The notes beneath the pieces are model-generated. The model did no database searches and was not told where the DNA came from. It worked only from the letters and a program-made list of their open reading frames with translations. The translations under genes and the position numbers were made by a program. Source: Chloracidobacterium sp. (GTDB taxonomy: Bacteria > Acidobacteriota > Blastocatellia > Pyrinomonadales > Pyrinomonadaceae). From it: a stretch of DNA of 64,000 nt. Shown here piece by piece: positions 55,397 to 63,333 of the stretch (its first letter is position 1; the number at the start of each line of letters is the position of its first letter). The stretch is from the NCBI GenBank assembly GCA_016712045.1, contig JADJRV010000016.1:62001-126000 (forward strand). The letters run 5' to 3'.

Positions 55397-55965
55397 ATGC
55401 CAAAGATAGCAGACATACAGGAAACGCCAAATCCCAACGCCGTAAAGTTCATACTCAAAGAACCGGTGTCTCACGGCACTTCGCACTCGTTCAAATCGGC
55501 CGAGGCGGTGAGCGCGACGCTCTCGCAAAATCGATCTTCGACGTCGGCGAGGTCGTGTCGGTGTTTTACATGGACAAGATGATCACGGTCGAAAAGACCG
55601 ATGACGCCGAATGGGACGAGATCTTGCCTGATCTTGCGGTACCGATACGTGCGGCGGAGGCCGTCGCGGCTTCGAATGGGAACGGCAAAGCTGCGGCTGC
55701 GGCCGTCGGCGGAGCGATCGCGGCTGCGGCAAGCGACGACCCAAAGATACGCGAGATCGAGGCTCTGCTTGACGAACGCATCCGTCCGTTTCTCGCCAGT
55801 GACGGCGGCTGGCTTGAGATTTTAGAGCTCGAAGATTCGACGCTAAAAATTCGTTACGAAGGTGCCTGCGGCAGCTGTCCGAGCTCGCTGACCGGCACGC
55901 TCATGGCGATCGAAAATATGATCCAGGACGAGATCGATCCCGAGATCAAAGTCATAGTCGCCTAA
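55397..55965 (+). CDS. Nfu/NifU-family Fe-S cluster scaffold protein, frameshifted
   Basis: Two frames join into one protein of about 189 aa. The N-terminal frame (ATG 55397, MPKIADIQETPNPNAVKF) gives the Nfu_N domain to SHSFKSAE. One missing base near 55508 puts the rest in another frame (RDALAKSIFDVGEVVSVFYMDKMITV). The C-terminal NifU domain ends with RPFLASDGGWLEIL and the CGSCPSS cluster-binding CxxC. Such proteins carry Fe-S clusters to client enzymes such as those in sdh. Because Nfu is usually needed for growth, this frameshift is more likely a sequence error than a true mutation. Confidence 0.8.
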
Positions 55966-56010
55966 GTCCCACGTTCAACAAACTTTATTTTGTTTATACA
56001 TAAGAATTTC

Positions 56011-56040
56011 TTGACATTTTCAGCCTGAAAACGTCATAAT
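56011..56040 (+). promoter_or_regulatory. Strong sigma-70 promoter
   Basis: TTGACA (56011-56016) is a perfect -35, and CATAAT (56035-56040) is a 5-of-6 -10 with an 18-base spacer. The predicted leader of about 118 bases before GTG 56165 holds one clear hairpin, GGGCA-N7-TGCCC, and an imperfect one. No riboswitch is recognised. Confidence 0.75.
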
Positions 56041-56164
56041 TCGAAGGTAGGCGATTTGTGCCAATCGTCGCCCCCAACCTGAGGGCAAACATGCTGCCCA
56101 GATCTGCCAACCGCAAATAATCCTTATATAAACATTATTTTGCCCTGATGGAGGAGAAACCTAA

Positions 56165-57775
56165 GTGAATAGCGAAGAACTCGAACAAAGCTTGAAAACT
56201 GAATTCGAGATTTATTTAAAAAATATCTCTGCTGAAATGAAGCAAAGCTTTGCGGAATTTCAGCGCAAGATGCTCGAAGATCAGGAGCATCAACGAGCCC
56301 GTATGGACGAGGCTTTTCAGGGCTTTGCTGCTCGTTTCGAATCCGAACACGAATTTGACGGTGGCTTTCGCGAATCGGTCGCTGAGCACCTAAAGCTCGC
56401 ACGCGACGAGGGTGCCAAGTTGAGCGCGACCGCTTTTGAAGAGGCCGAAAAGCTTGAGGCTCCGGCCGCAGCTCCGACCTTAAGTTTTGCGGATATGCGC
56501 GACGCGATCGCGGATATCAGCCGCAAAGATTCACAGTCGGCGATCCTCAAGACCCTCGTTGAGCACGCATCGGCGTTTGCTCCGAGAGGTGCGTTCTTTA
56601 TTATTAAGAATGATCACATCGCCGGTTGGAAAGTTTTTGGCAGCGAAGCCGAAGGTGCTGACAGTGCGATTCGCGAGATACATTTTCCGGTGTCGTCAGA
56701 CTCGATCCTCGGCAGTGCCGTTACGTCTAAGGCGATGACCGAGGGTTCTTATGGTGCAAATTCGCAAGACGACGCATTCCTCAATCCACTAAATTTCGGC
56801 CAGCCGGACCGCATGTGTGCGATCCCGCTCGTCGCCCGCGGCCGCAGCGTCGCGGTGATGTATGCCGATCACGGCAGTCACGGTGCGAGCGTCAATGTCG
56901 AGGCTCTTGAGACTTTGGTGAGAGTCGCCGGCCTGACCGTCGAAATGCTTGCCGCATCGACTGGTAAGAGCGACGACAGTTCTGCCGCCTCTGCAGATTT
57001 TGAGAATGTTCAGGAAACGGTTCAGGCACCAGTTAACAGCTATGTCGAAACTCCGGCGGTTTCTGCATTCGAAGAAACAGTCGAGGAAATTCCTACTGTT
57101 GTCGAAACCTCAACGGTTGAGACCGAACAATTCTCATTTACCGACAACCAGCACGCGACAGACGCGTTCGCGGTCGAAGCTCCTTTCGAGGCACCTGTCG
57201 CGGTAAATCCTTTTGAACAGGCTTTTGAACAGCCGGCTGAGGTCCAACCAGAACCAGCACCTGAATTTGAGACTAATGGCGGTGCGATGGTGTTTGATTC
57301 CGGCGGTTCGATCGAACCGGCAGTCGCCGAAGCCTCGCCGTTTGACCGTGCTGTCGAGCCATTTGAGCCCGCGGGCACGATCGGTGGTGGCGGTATGGCA
57401 CAGGTTGCCGAGCCTGCCGTCCAGATCTCGACGCCCCCTGTTCCACAGGCGCGTCTCAGCGACCGCTCGGTAGATCTGCCGATCGAGGTTCCTGAAGAAG
57501 AGCGTCGTCTGCACAATGACGCCCGCCGTTTTGCGAGATTGCTCGTATCCGAGATCAAGCTCTATAACGAGAAAAAAGTGCTCGAGGGCCGTCAGGCACA
57601 CGACCTGTACGACCGCCTCCGCGAAGCCATCGACCGCTCACGCGAGATGTACGACAAACGCGTCCAACCGCCCGTCGCGGCCCGCTTTGACTATTTTCAC
57701 TACGAGTTGCTTAATTCACTCGCCGACGGCGACACCGCCCGTTTTGGCGAAGGCTACCCGGGCGCAACTGTCTAG
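56165..57775 (+). CDS. GAF-like domain plus acidic linker plus helical domain protein
   Basis: A 536-aa protein from GTG 56165, with GGAGGAG about 8 bases before. Residues 1-70 form a helix (coiled-coil-like, LKNISAEMKQSFAEFQRKMLEDQEH). About 110-270 is a GAF-like sensory domain (FADMRDAIADISRKDSQSAILKTLVEHAS, DRMCAIPLVARGRSVAVMYAD). About 275-440 is a Glu/Pro/Val-rich low-complexity linker. The C-terminal 90 residues are a conserved-looking helical module (RRLHNDARRFARLLVSEIKLYNEKK, RFDYFHYELLNSLADGD). The role is unknown; it could be a signalling adapter. It has its own strong promoter and terminator. Confidence 0.75.
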   Translation: MNSEELEQSLKTEFEIYLKNISAEMKQSFAEFQRKMLEDQEHQRARMDEAFQGFAARFESEHEFDGGFRESVAEHLKLARDEGAKLSATAFEEAEKLEAPAAAPTLSFADMRDAIADISRKDSQSAILKTLVEHASAFAPRGAFFIIKNDHIAGWKVFGSEAEGADSAIREIHFPVSSDSILGSAVTSKAMTEGSYGANSQDDAFLNPLNFGQPDRMCAIPLVARGRSVAVMYADHGSHGASVNVEALETLVRVAGLTVEMLAASTGKSDDSSAASADFENVQETVQAPVNSYVETPAVSAFEETVEEIPTVVETSTVETEQFSFTDNQHATDAFAVEAPFEAPVAVNPFEQAFEQPAEVQPEPAPEFETNGGAMVFDSGGSIEPAVAEASPFDRAVEPFEPAGTIGGGGMAQVAEPAVQISTPPVPQARLSDRSVDLPIEVPEEERRLHNDARRFARLLVSEIKLYNEKKVLEGRQAHDLYDRLREAIDRSREMYDKRVQPPVAARFDYFHYELLNSLADGDTARFGEGYPGATV

Positions 57776-57797
57776 TTTTTGCTTATTTTATTGACAG

Positions 57798-57831
57798 AAA
57801 GCCGCCCTGAGAGATCAGAGGCGGCTTTTTT
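57798..57831 (+). terminator. Rho-independent terminator
   Basis: AAAGCCGCC (57798-57806) pairs with GGCGGCTTT (57820-57828), followed by TTT. It ends the GAF-like gene 23 bases after its stop. Confidence 0.88.
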
Positions 57832-57861
57832 GTATTCGCGGACGGGGTGGTTCTCTCTACT

Positions 57862-57931
57862 GACTACCGACTACCGACTACCGACTACTGACTACCGACT
57901 TCTGACCACTGACAACTGACAACCGACAACT
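57862..57931 (+). repeat. Degenerate heptamer array, 10 x 7 bp
   Basis: Ten head-to-tail copies of GAC(T/C/A)(A/T)C(C/T), ending just before the small coiled-coil gene. The unit is the same as at 14779-14806. Confidence 0.9.
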
Positions 57932-57973
57932 GCGTCATTGACGCATGTGCCGATCTCGCATTATATTTTTGAA

Positions 57974-58357
57974 ATGCCAAGAGATGAGAGCGATGAGCAG
58001 GCGGAGCGGGACCTGTCGGAGTTGTACAAACAGCGCGAAGAGCTAGCGGACGGATTAAAGTTTGCTCCGCCGGATATGCTCCCTAGGGTGCAAGAAGCGC
58101 TTCGAATAGTCGATGCCGAGATCGAAGAGGCCGAGGCCGCGATCGCGGGCGTCCAATCAGCAGTATCCGGCCACGACAAAGCCCTCGACGCACGCCGCCG
58201 CACCGCGTTAGACCTGTTGCCTCAGCTTGCCGAATTAGAAAAGGGGCTGGCGGGCAACGAGGCGGCATTAAACCAGATCGCGGCCACCCGGGCCGCCGCA
58301 CTCCAGTTCCTCCTCGACGACGCCACCGAACGAGGCATCCCAAACGACGATCATTAG
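57974..58357 (+). CDS. Small coiled-coil hypothetical protein
   Basis: A 127-aa acidic, alanine-rich helical protein. ATG 57974 (MPRDESDEQAERDLSELY) is chosen over an upstream TTG at 57938. Long coiled-coil segments are visible (LSELYKQREELADGLKF, RIVDAEIEEAEAAIAG, LPQLAELEKGLAGNEAALNQI). It has no membrane segment and no known family. A heptamer repeat array lies directly upstream. Confidence 0.6.
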   Translation: MPRDESDEQAERDLSELYKQREELADGLKFAPPDMLPRVQEALRIVDAEIEEAEAAIAGVQSAVSGHDKALDARRRTALDLLPQLAELEKGLAGNEAALNQIAATRAAALQFLLDDATERGIPNDDH

Positions 58358-58417
58358 CAACACGAACATTAAAAGGCCCCGCGTTGAGCGAAGCCTTATT
58401 ATTCCATTTGGTTCACC

Positions 58418-58434
58418 TGGTCCGGACCGGACCA
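58418..58434. repeat. 17-nt palindrome TGGTCCGGACCGGACCA, copy 2
   Basis: Identical to 46102-46118, inside a shared 24-base block 58414-58437. It lies after the coiled-coil gene. Confidence 0.8.
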
Positions 58435-58468
58435 AAAGGACCAGTTTCGACAGCCACCTATTTGCGCA

Positions 58469-58662
58469 GTCGGCGGAGCCGACGGCATAGTTGTAGCCCA
58501 CAGTGCGAACTGTGGATGAGGACATCCCCCAATATGAGCCGTTGGAAACGGCGGCATAATAACACCCGACAATATGTCACCGTCTCCGACGGTTTAGACA
58601 CGCCGTTATCTTTACCCACATCTTGCGATGTGGGCTACAAATATATCGCCGTCTCCGACGGC
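58469..58662. repeat. REP-like hairpin cluster with 12-nt terminal inverted repeats
   Basis: Six hairpins: GTCGGC-GGA-GCCGAC (58469), CCACAGT-GCGA-ACTGTGG (58498), GCCGTT-GGA-AACGGC (58538), ACCGTC-TCC-GACGGT (58579), CCCACATC-TTGC-GATGTGGG (58615) and GCCGTC-TCC-GACGGC (58648). Four share a GGA/TCC loop on opposite strands. TTGTAGCCCACA (58491-58502) is repeated inverted as TGTGGGCTACAA (58629-58640). Confidence 0.85.
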
Positions 58663-58679
58663 TAAAAGTTTAGTTCAAA

Positions 58680-59546
58680 TTACGGTTTGAGGCCGGCGTC
58701 TTGGTCGCGGCCGATGGATTCGAGGTGTTTGACGATCTTGTCGATCAGCCAGTTTGGGGTGGACGCACCGGCGGTGACGCCGACGGTTTTTACTCCGTCG
58801 AGATCCGCGTCGTTTATCTCTTCTTCGGTTTCGATGAGAAAGCTCTTTTCGCACTGCTCTTTGCACACGCCGAGCAGCTTGACGCTGTTTGACGAGTGGC
58901 GGCCGCCGATGATGTAAAACGCATCGACCATGCCGGCGAGGGCCCGGGCGGCTTCCTGACGGTCTTTGGTCGCGGAGCAAATGGTGTTGATTATCTGGAC
59001 GGTGTCATCGGTCTTTGCACGCACGGCTTCGGCGGTGTCAAAGAAAGTTTTGACCTTAATGGTCGTCTGAGCGACGATGAGCGGATTGCGAAGACGCGGC
59101 AAACTGGCGACTTCGGTCTCGTCTTTGATGACAAAGGCGTGGTTGGGAGCGTAGCCTTTGACGCCGATCATCTCGGGATGGTCGGGGCTGCCGACGACGA
59201 TCACGTGACGGTCAGCCGCAGCCGCGCGGGCCGCGAGTTTTTGCACGCGGGTGACGAACGGGCACGTGGCATCGACGACCTTGGCCGCGAGTTCCTCAAG
59301 TTCTTTCTGCACCTCGGGCGTCACTCCGTGGGCACGAATGACCGCCGTTTCGAGCCGTCCGATCTGGATAGGGTCGCTGATAGTCGTGACGCCTTCGTGG
59401 GCGAGACGCTGCATTTCCTGCTCGTTATGGATCAGCGGGCCGAGTGCACGGACGGTGTCGCCGGCGTTTACCGCCTCTTCGACCATCTCGACGGCACGCT
59501 CGACGCCAAAACAAAACCCGTATTCATTTGCTAACAGTACTTGCAT
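58680..59546 (-). CDS. ispH: 4-Hydroxy-3-methylbut-2-enyl diphosphate reductase
   Basis: A 288-aa [4Fe-4S] enzyme of the last step of the MEP isoprenoid pathway, reducing HMBPP to IPP and DMAPP. The three cluster Cys are in EYGFCFGVERAV (near residue 12), VDATCPFVTRVQ (near 95) and NTICSATKDRQEA (near 192). Other motifs are GPLIHN, IRAHGV, GSPDHPEMIG, RHSSNSVKLL and VGVTAGASTPNWLI. Full length. It implies the MEP route rather than mevalonate. Confidence 0.97.
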   Translation of the reverse strand: MQVLLANEYGFCFGVERAVEMVEEAVNAGDTVRALGPLIHNEQEMQRLAHEGVTTISDPIQIGRLETAVIRAHGVTPEVQKELEELAAKVVDATCPFVTRVQKLAARAAAADRHVIVVGSPDHPEMIGVKGYAPNHAFVIKDETEVASLPRLRNPLIVAQTTIKVKTFFDTAEAVRAKTDDTVQIINTICSATKDRQEAARALAGMVDAFYIIGGRHSSNSVKLLGVCKEQCEKSFLIETEEEINDADLDGVKTVGVTAGASTPNWLIDKIVKHLESIGRDQDAGLKP

Positions 59547-59607
59547 TTTTATCAGACTTTAACTAATTTGCTACTTACGCCTCTGTAACACAATAACATT
59601 TTAACAA

Positions 59608-60555
59608 ATGGATAATGGAAACGAAACCAATTCCCGGCATTGCCGTTTCTTGAACGCGGAATACTTTCCGCAGCTATATGAAACGTTCACCGAAGCGTTT
59701 TCCGATTACGTGTATCCATTTGCATTGACCGAGACCCAGTTTCGCAATCACATCGCCCTGAACGCCGTAGATCTGGACCAAACGGTTGGATGCATCGACA
59801 ACGGCAAACTCGTCGGCTTTTCGCTAAACGGTTTTGGCCTGTGGGATGGCAAAGAGACTGTTTATGACGCCGGAACCGGTGTGATACCCGCGGTTCGCCG
59901 ACAGGGTATCAGCGACGCGATGTTTGAGATGATGATCCCCGAATTTCAGGAAAAGGGCGTCAAGCAATGCCTGCTCGAGGTCATCAAGGGCAATGACGGC
60001 GCGATCGATCTTTATAAAAAACTCGGCTTTGACACGACACGCGAACTGGCGTTATTACAATGCGACGGCGAGGTCTTATCAGCCTACGAACCACCGCCCG
60101 ATGTCGAAATACGCGAGATCACTGAGCCGGATTGGGCTCTGCTCTCGACATTTTGGGACGGCTATCCATCGTGGCAAAATTCGATCGATGCGGTCAGCCG
60201 TAGCTTCGCGATGAAGAAGATGTCCGGGGCATTCATCGACGGACGTTGCGTGGGCTATGTTGTCTATTCATCGCAGTTTGGCCGCATCGCCCAGATCGCC
60301 GTGTCATTCAATTACCGCAACCGCGGCATCGGCACGCGGCTTTTACAACAAGTTCAAACCGACACCGCACAGGGCTATTCGCTGCAGATAATTAACATCG
60401 ACAAAGGGCTGTCGGCCGCTGTGAGCTTTTTTGCCGAACGTGGATTTTACGAACGCCTGAGCCAATACGAGATGCTGCTGAAATTCTGGGTTTTGCCATT
60501 GACGAAGGGGGGGGGGGGGGAGCGACTCGAGATTGGAATTAGCCCGCACGAATGA
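59608..60555 (+). CDS. Double GNAT acetyltransferase
   Basis: A 315-aa protein with two GNAT domains in tandem. The N-terminal copy (about 1-140) has AGTGVIPAVRRQGISDAMFEMM and DLYKKLGFDTTREL. The C-terminal copy (about 155-290) has FNYRNRGIGTRLLQQVQTD and AVSFFAERGFYERL. Tandem GNATs resemble mycothiol-synthase-like enzymes, but only one half usually keeps activity. The C-terminus runs through a 14-base poly-G tract (GGGGER), so the last 20 residues are uncertain. Confidence 0.85.
   Translation: MDNGNETNSRHCRFLNAEYFPQLYETFTEAFSDYVYPFALTETQFRNHIALNAVDLDQTVGCIDNGKLVGFSLNGFGLWDGKETVYDAGTGVIPAVRRQGISDAMFEMMIPEFQEKGVKQCLLEVIKGNDGAIDLYKKLGFDTTRELALLQCDGEVLSAYEPPPDVEIREITEPDWALLSTFWDGYPSWQNSIDAVSRSFAMKKMSGAFIDGRCVGYVVYSSQFGRIAQIAVSFNYRNRGIGTRLLQQVQTDTAQGYSLQIINIDKGLSAAVSFFAERGFYERLSQYEMLLKFWVLPLTKGGGGERLEIGISPHE
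60507..60520 (+). repeat. 14-base poly-G tract
   Basis: Fourteen G residues near the 3' end of the GNAT gene. A length change would alter only the last dozen or so residues, past the acetyltransferase fold. Confidence 0.9.
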
Positions 60556-60728
60556 CTGCACAACGTAACTAAAGACGCGATTTTCAAACAGAAAAATCCC
60601 GCGCCGCCGCGGAAAAGGGCGCGGACAACATGCGACTGCGCCCCAAGACCAATTTTACCGAGGACAGCCGCCACCCAAAAAACGGGGGCCCCGCCCCCCA
60701 CGAAAGCGACATCGAGTCAATCGAATAA

Positions 60729-62033
60729 TTAGCGGACGGGTTCGCGGAGAATGATGTCCGCTGCGGCAGATGCGATGGCGGCAGCTTTAGGGTTTGAGTC
60801 GCGAAGATTTGATAGCTGACGCAGAGCCTCGCCTGTCCGCGACAGTAGCCGGACGAGGTCGCCCTCTTCGGCACGGGTGCGGTCGACCAGCTCGTCCCAC
60901 TCCATCCCCGCGGTCCAGCGTTCGGCGGCAGACGCGGCGGAATAATTGATCTCTTCGGTCGGCTCAACGCCGTTTTTCCACTCAACATTAGACACAGCAA
61001 CCACGAGATCTTCGAAATTACCGAGGATATCGGTCATCGCCCGCGAAGCCCGCATCTCGCCATAGCTGCGGTCGGCGTCCGCCGCGACCGACGCCATCAG
61101 CCCGGCAGCTTCGGATGTTTTGAGGTTGTCGAACGTGCCTTGTTTCAAAGCCTCGCCGACAAGCAGCGGCCGGTCGATACGCAGATCGGCGAGCCATTTG
61201 CCGTCATCGGCGACAGTCTCGGTACCGCTGTCAATGTAGCCAAAATGATCCAGCACGGCGGCACGGCGTTCGAACGGTTCCCAAATCCGGTCGCTCAGCA
61301 TCTCAGCACCGTCAGCCTGACGGCTGTCCGCGCTTTGGCGGCGGCTCTGGCGAAAGGCAAAGCTTTTTTCCGCGATCTCGCGAACTTGCTCAAAATTGCC
61401 AAACGCGTCGAGCAGATTCAAAAGACTTGTGTAGGTCGCACGAAAGCGGCTTTCAAGTGCGTCGGGCGGTGCTTTTAACAGCTCGGCGATCTTCTTAGGG
61501 TTTTGAAACTGTCCGGGAGCAAGTACGACAAAGCCGACATTATCCCGTCCTCGACGCCCCGCACGTCCGGTCATTTGCTGCAATTCACTTGCCGTCAAAG
61601 CCCGCCAGCCGTCGTTGCCGCGCGTATCGGCATTGCTGATTACTACTGTTCGGGCAGGAAAATCGACGCCCGCCGCAACGGTCGAGGTCGCAAACAGGGC
61701 ATTGAGCAGCCCGCCGGACATCATCTTTTCGATGAGCAATTTCCACGACGGAATATGCCCCGCGTGATGTGCGGCGACACCGGCACGGACGATCAATGTC
61801 GCGTGTTTATGATCTAAAACCTCGGGAAACTCGGCGGCAAATTCATCAAAGATCGCTTTTCGTTTCTCTTGCCGTTCCGGATCCACACGCTGCGATTTGT
61901 CGGCAGCGACCTCAGAAGCGGCCTCATCGCATTTTCGCCGGGTCGGGAGAAAGACGATCGCGGGCAATAGGTTAAAACCGCGCAAGGCAGTGATCAGTTT
62001 CGGCGGTGAAAGATCTGTCCTCGTCTGCTCCAT
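60729..62033 (-). CDS. Ski2-like helicase C-terminal half (RecA2 and accessory domain only)
   Basis: A 434-aa protein from ATG 62033 (MEQTRTDLSPPK; an upstream TTG at 62042 is possible). It contains helicase motifs IV-VI only: LLPAIVFLPTRRKCDEA, AGVAAHHAGHIPSWK, LNALFATSTVAAGVDFPARTVV, and ELQQMTGRAGRRGRDNVG. After this come a helix-rich region and a DSHCT-like end. The RecA1 half with Walker A and DExH is absent, and the 107 bases before the gene cannot encode it. Either the first half is a separate gene elsewhere or the protein acts without ATPase activity. Confidence 0.82.
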   Translation of the reverse strand: MEQTRTDLSPPKLITALRGFNLLPAIVFLPTRRKCDEAASEVAADKSQRVDPERQEKRKAIFDEFAAEFPEVLDHKHATLIVRAGVAAHHAGHIPSWKLLIEKMMSGGLLNALFATSTVAAGVDFPARTVVISNADTRGNDGWRALTASELQQMTGRAGRRGRDNVGFVVLAPGQFQNPKKIAELLKAPPDALESRFRATYTSLLNLLDAFGNFEQVREIAEKSFAFRQSRRQSADSRQADGAEMLSDRIWEPFERRAAVLDHFGYIDSGTETVADDGKWLADLRIDRPLLVGEALKQGTFDNLKTSEAAGLMASVAADADRSYGEMRASRAMTDILGNFEDLVVAVSNVEWKNGVEPTEEINYSAASAAERWTAGMEWDELVDRTRAEEGDLVRLLSRTGEALRQLSNLRDSNPKAAAIASAAADIILREPVR

Positions 62034-62148
62034 ATCCGACAAGTATACGTTGAAAGCAAATAAATAAAAAAGTTGCGACCGTTTGCCTACGCTCAGCGTC
62101 TATAGGACGGATAGCTGTACCTATTAAACTCGAACGAGGAAAATAACA

Positions 62149-63333
62149 ATGAAAAGATCGATCGCTGCGTTAGTCTGTGTACTCGCATTTTCAGCAATTT
62201 CTGTTTCAGGACAAATATTTAAGCTCCCGCAACTTGGGCCAAAACCTACACCAAAGCCCGTTTCTACGCCGACAATGGGCGGACCAGTACAAACACCGAA
62301 CAACTCCGGCAATAATAGCGGCCCTAGCAATGCTCAGCCGCCAACTGCGACCGAAAACCCGGTGCTCTTAAAGACGACGCTCGACATCCGTTGCGATACC
62401 GAAAATCGTTACTGGAAAATGCCGACCGAATCGAATTACACGAGCTGGATACCGCAATTGAAATTTAAGGTCCGCTATGCCGGTGCAACAAAGCTGCGGC
62501 TAATGGCTGAGTATTTTACACCCGACGGGAAATCGTGGTTCACCGAAACGCTTGGCACAAACATGTCGAACGCTACGGAAAAGACAGTTGATATCAACAG
62601 CGAAAGGGGCTCGGGCCGTTTTGAAGGCAAATCGACGATCGCGACGGGTCTATTTGGCGTCAAGATCACGGATTCGCGTGACGGCAGCGTCCTTTTTCAA
62701 GGCAAATTTAAGGTCGGCAAATTCAAATACGGGCCGAATATCCCGATGTTCAAAAATCAGAATGATTTCTTTGTCGATCAGGACTGGAATCTGCCGATCG
62801 GCTATGTATGGCTAAATTGGAAGGATAGAAACGCACCTGCACCAACCGTTAGCATGTGGATAAAGGGCGAAATGCGGCTTGACGATCTCGAAGCCAGGCT
62901 CTTTTACAATGGTGAACAGATCGCAACGACGGACGATATGGGCGCGGCCGAGTCAGTGCAGCAGCGATACCCGAACAGCCTAGAGAACAAGGAAACGCAT
63001 CGTTGGGAGCTGTTTAATTTTGAGTGGTACAAGTACAAATATGCCGCAAACACCCAAGGACGAAACATGTTTCGACAAGCCAGATTTATGAATGATTCGG
63101 ATGGCAGTTATGCCGTAAAGGTCTTTCATAAAGGCGTGCAGATCCGCGAAGCTTCGTTTAGCGTCGCGGGCGGCATGATCGCTGATAATGGTATTGCATC
63201 GAGCAATAATTTTACCGACGGAAAGACCATCATTCCCGTCAAAATAATGGGTGATAAAGATAAGTGGAGTTCGGCGACGTGGAAATCGGATGCATTTTAT
63301 GCGAATCCTTTGTCCGGATTTACATGGCCCTAA
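62149..63333 (+). CDS. Secreted protein of unknown function
   Basis: A 394-aa exported protein. It has a signal peptide (SIAALVCVLAFSAISVSGQ), then a Pro/Asn/Ser-rich linker (about residues 25-70) and a beta-rich mature part with many aromatic residues: LKFKVRYAGATKLRLMAEYF, GLFGVKITDSRDGSVLFQGKF and SYAVKVFHKGVQIREASFSV. No family recognised. Divergent from the helicase gene, converging with coaX (3' ends overlap by 4 bases). Confidence 0.75.
   Translation: MKRSIAALVCVLAFSAISVSGQIFKLPQLGPKPTPKPVSTPTMGGPVQTPNNSGNNSGPSNAQPPTATENPVLLKTTLDIRCDTENRYWKMPTESNYTSWIPQLKFKVRYAGATKLRLMAEYFTPDGKSWFTETLGTNMSNATEKTVDINSERGSGRFEGKSTIATGLFGVKITDSRDGSVLFQGKFKVGKFKYGPNIPMFKNQNDFFVDQDWNLPIGYVWLNWKDRNAPAPTVSMWIKGEMRLDDLEARLFYNGEQIATTDDMGAAESVQQRYPNSLENKETHRWELFNFEWYKYKYAANTQGRNMFRQARFMNDSDGSYAVKVFHKGVQIREASFSVAGGMIADNGIASSNNFTDGKTIIPVKIMGDKDKWSSATWKSDAFYANPLSGFTWP

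Larger units (their letters stand above)
58358..58679. other. Intergenic region filled with repeats
   Basis: No gene. It holds the second copy of the TGGTCC palindrome (58418-58434) and a cluster of six hairpins (58469-58662) with 12-nt terminal inverted repeats. It follows the coiled-coil gene and faces the 3' end of ispH. Confidence 0.85.

Noticed and set aside
57862..57931. CRISPR-like short repeats
   Set aside because: The 7-base units are head-to-tail without spacers.
58896..59534. Antisense 212-aa frame over ispH
   Set aside because: Shadow of a conserved gene on the other strand.
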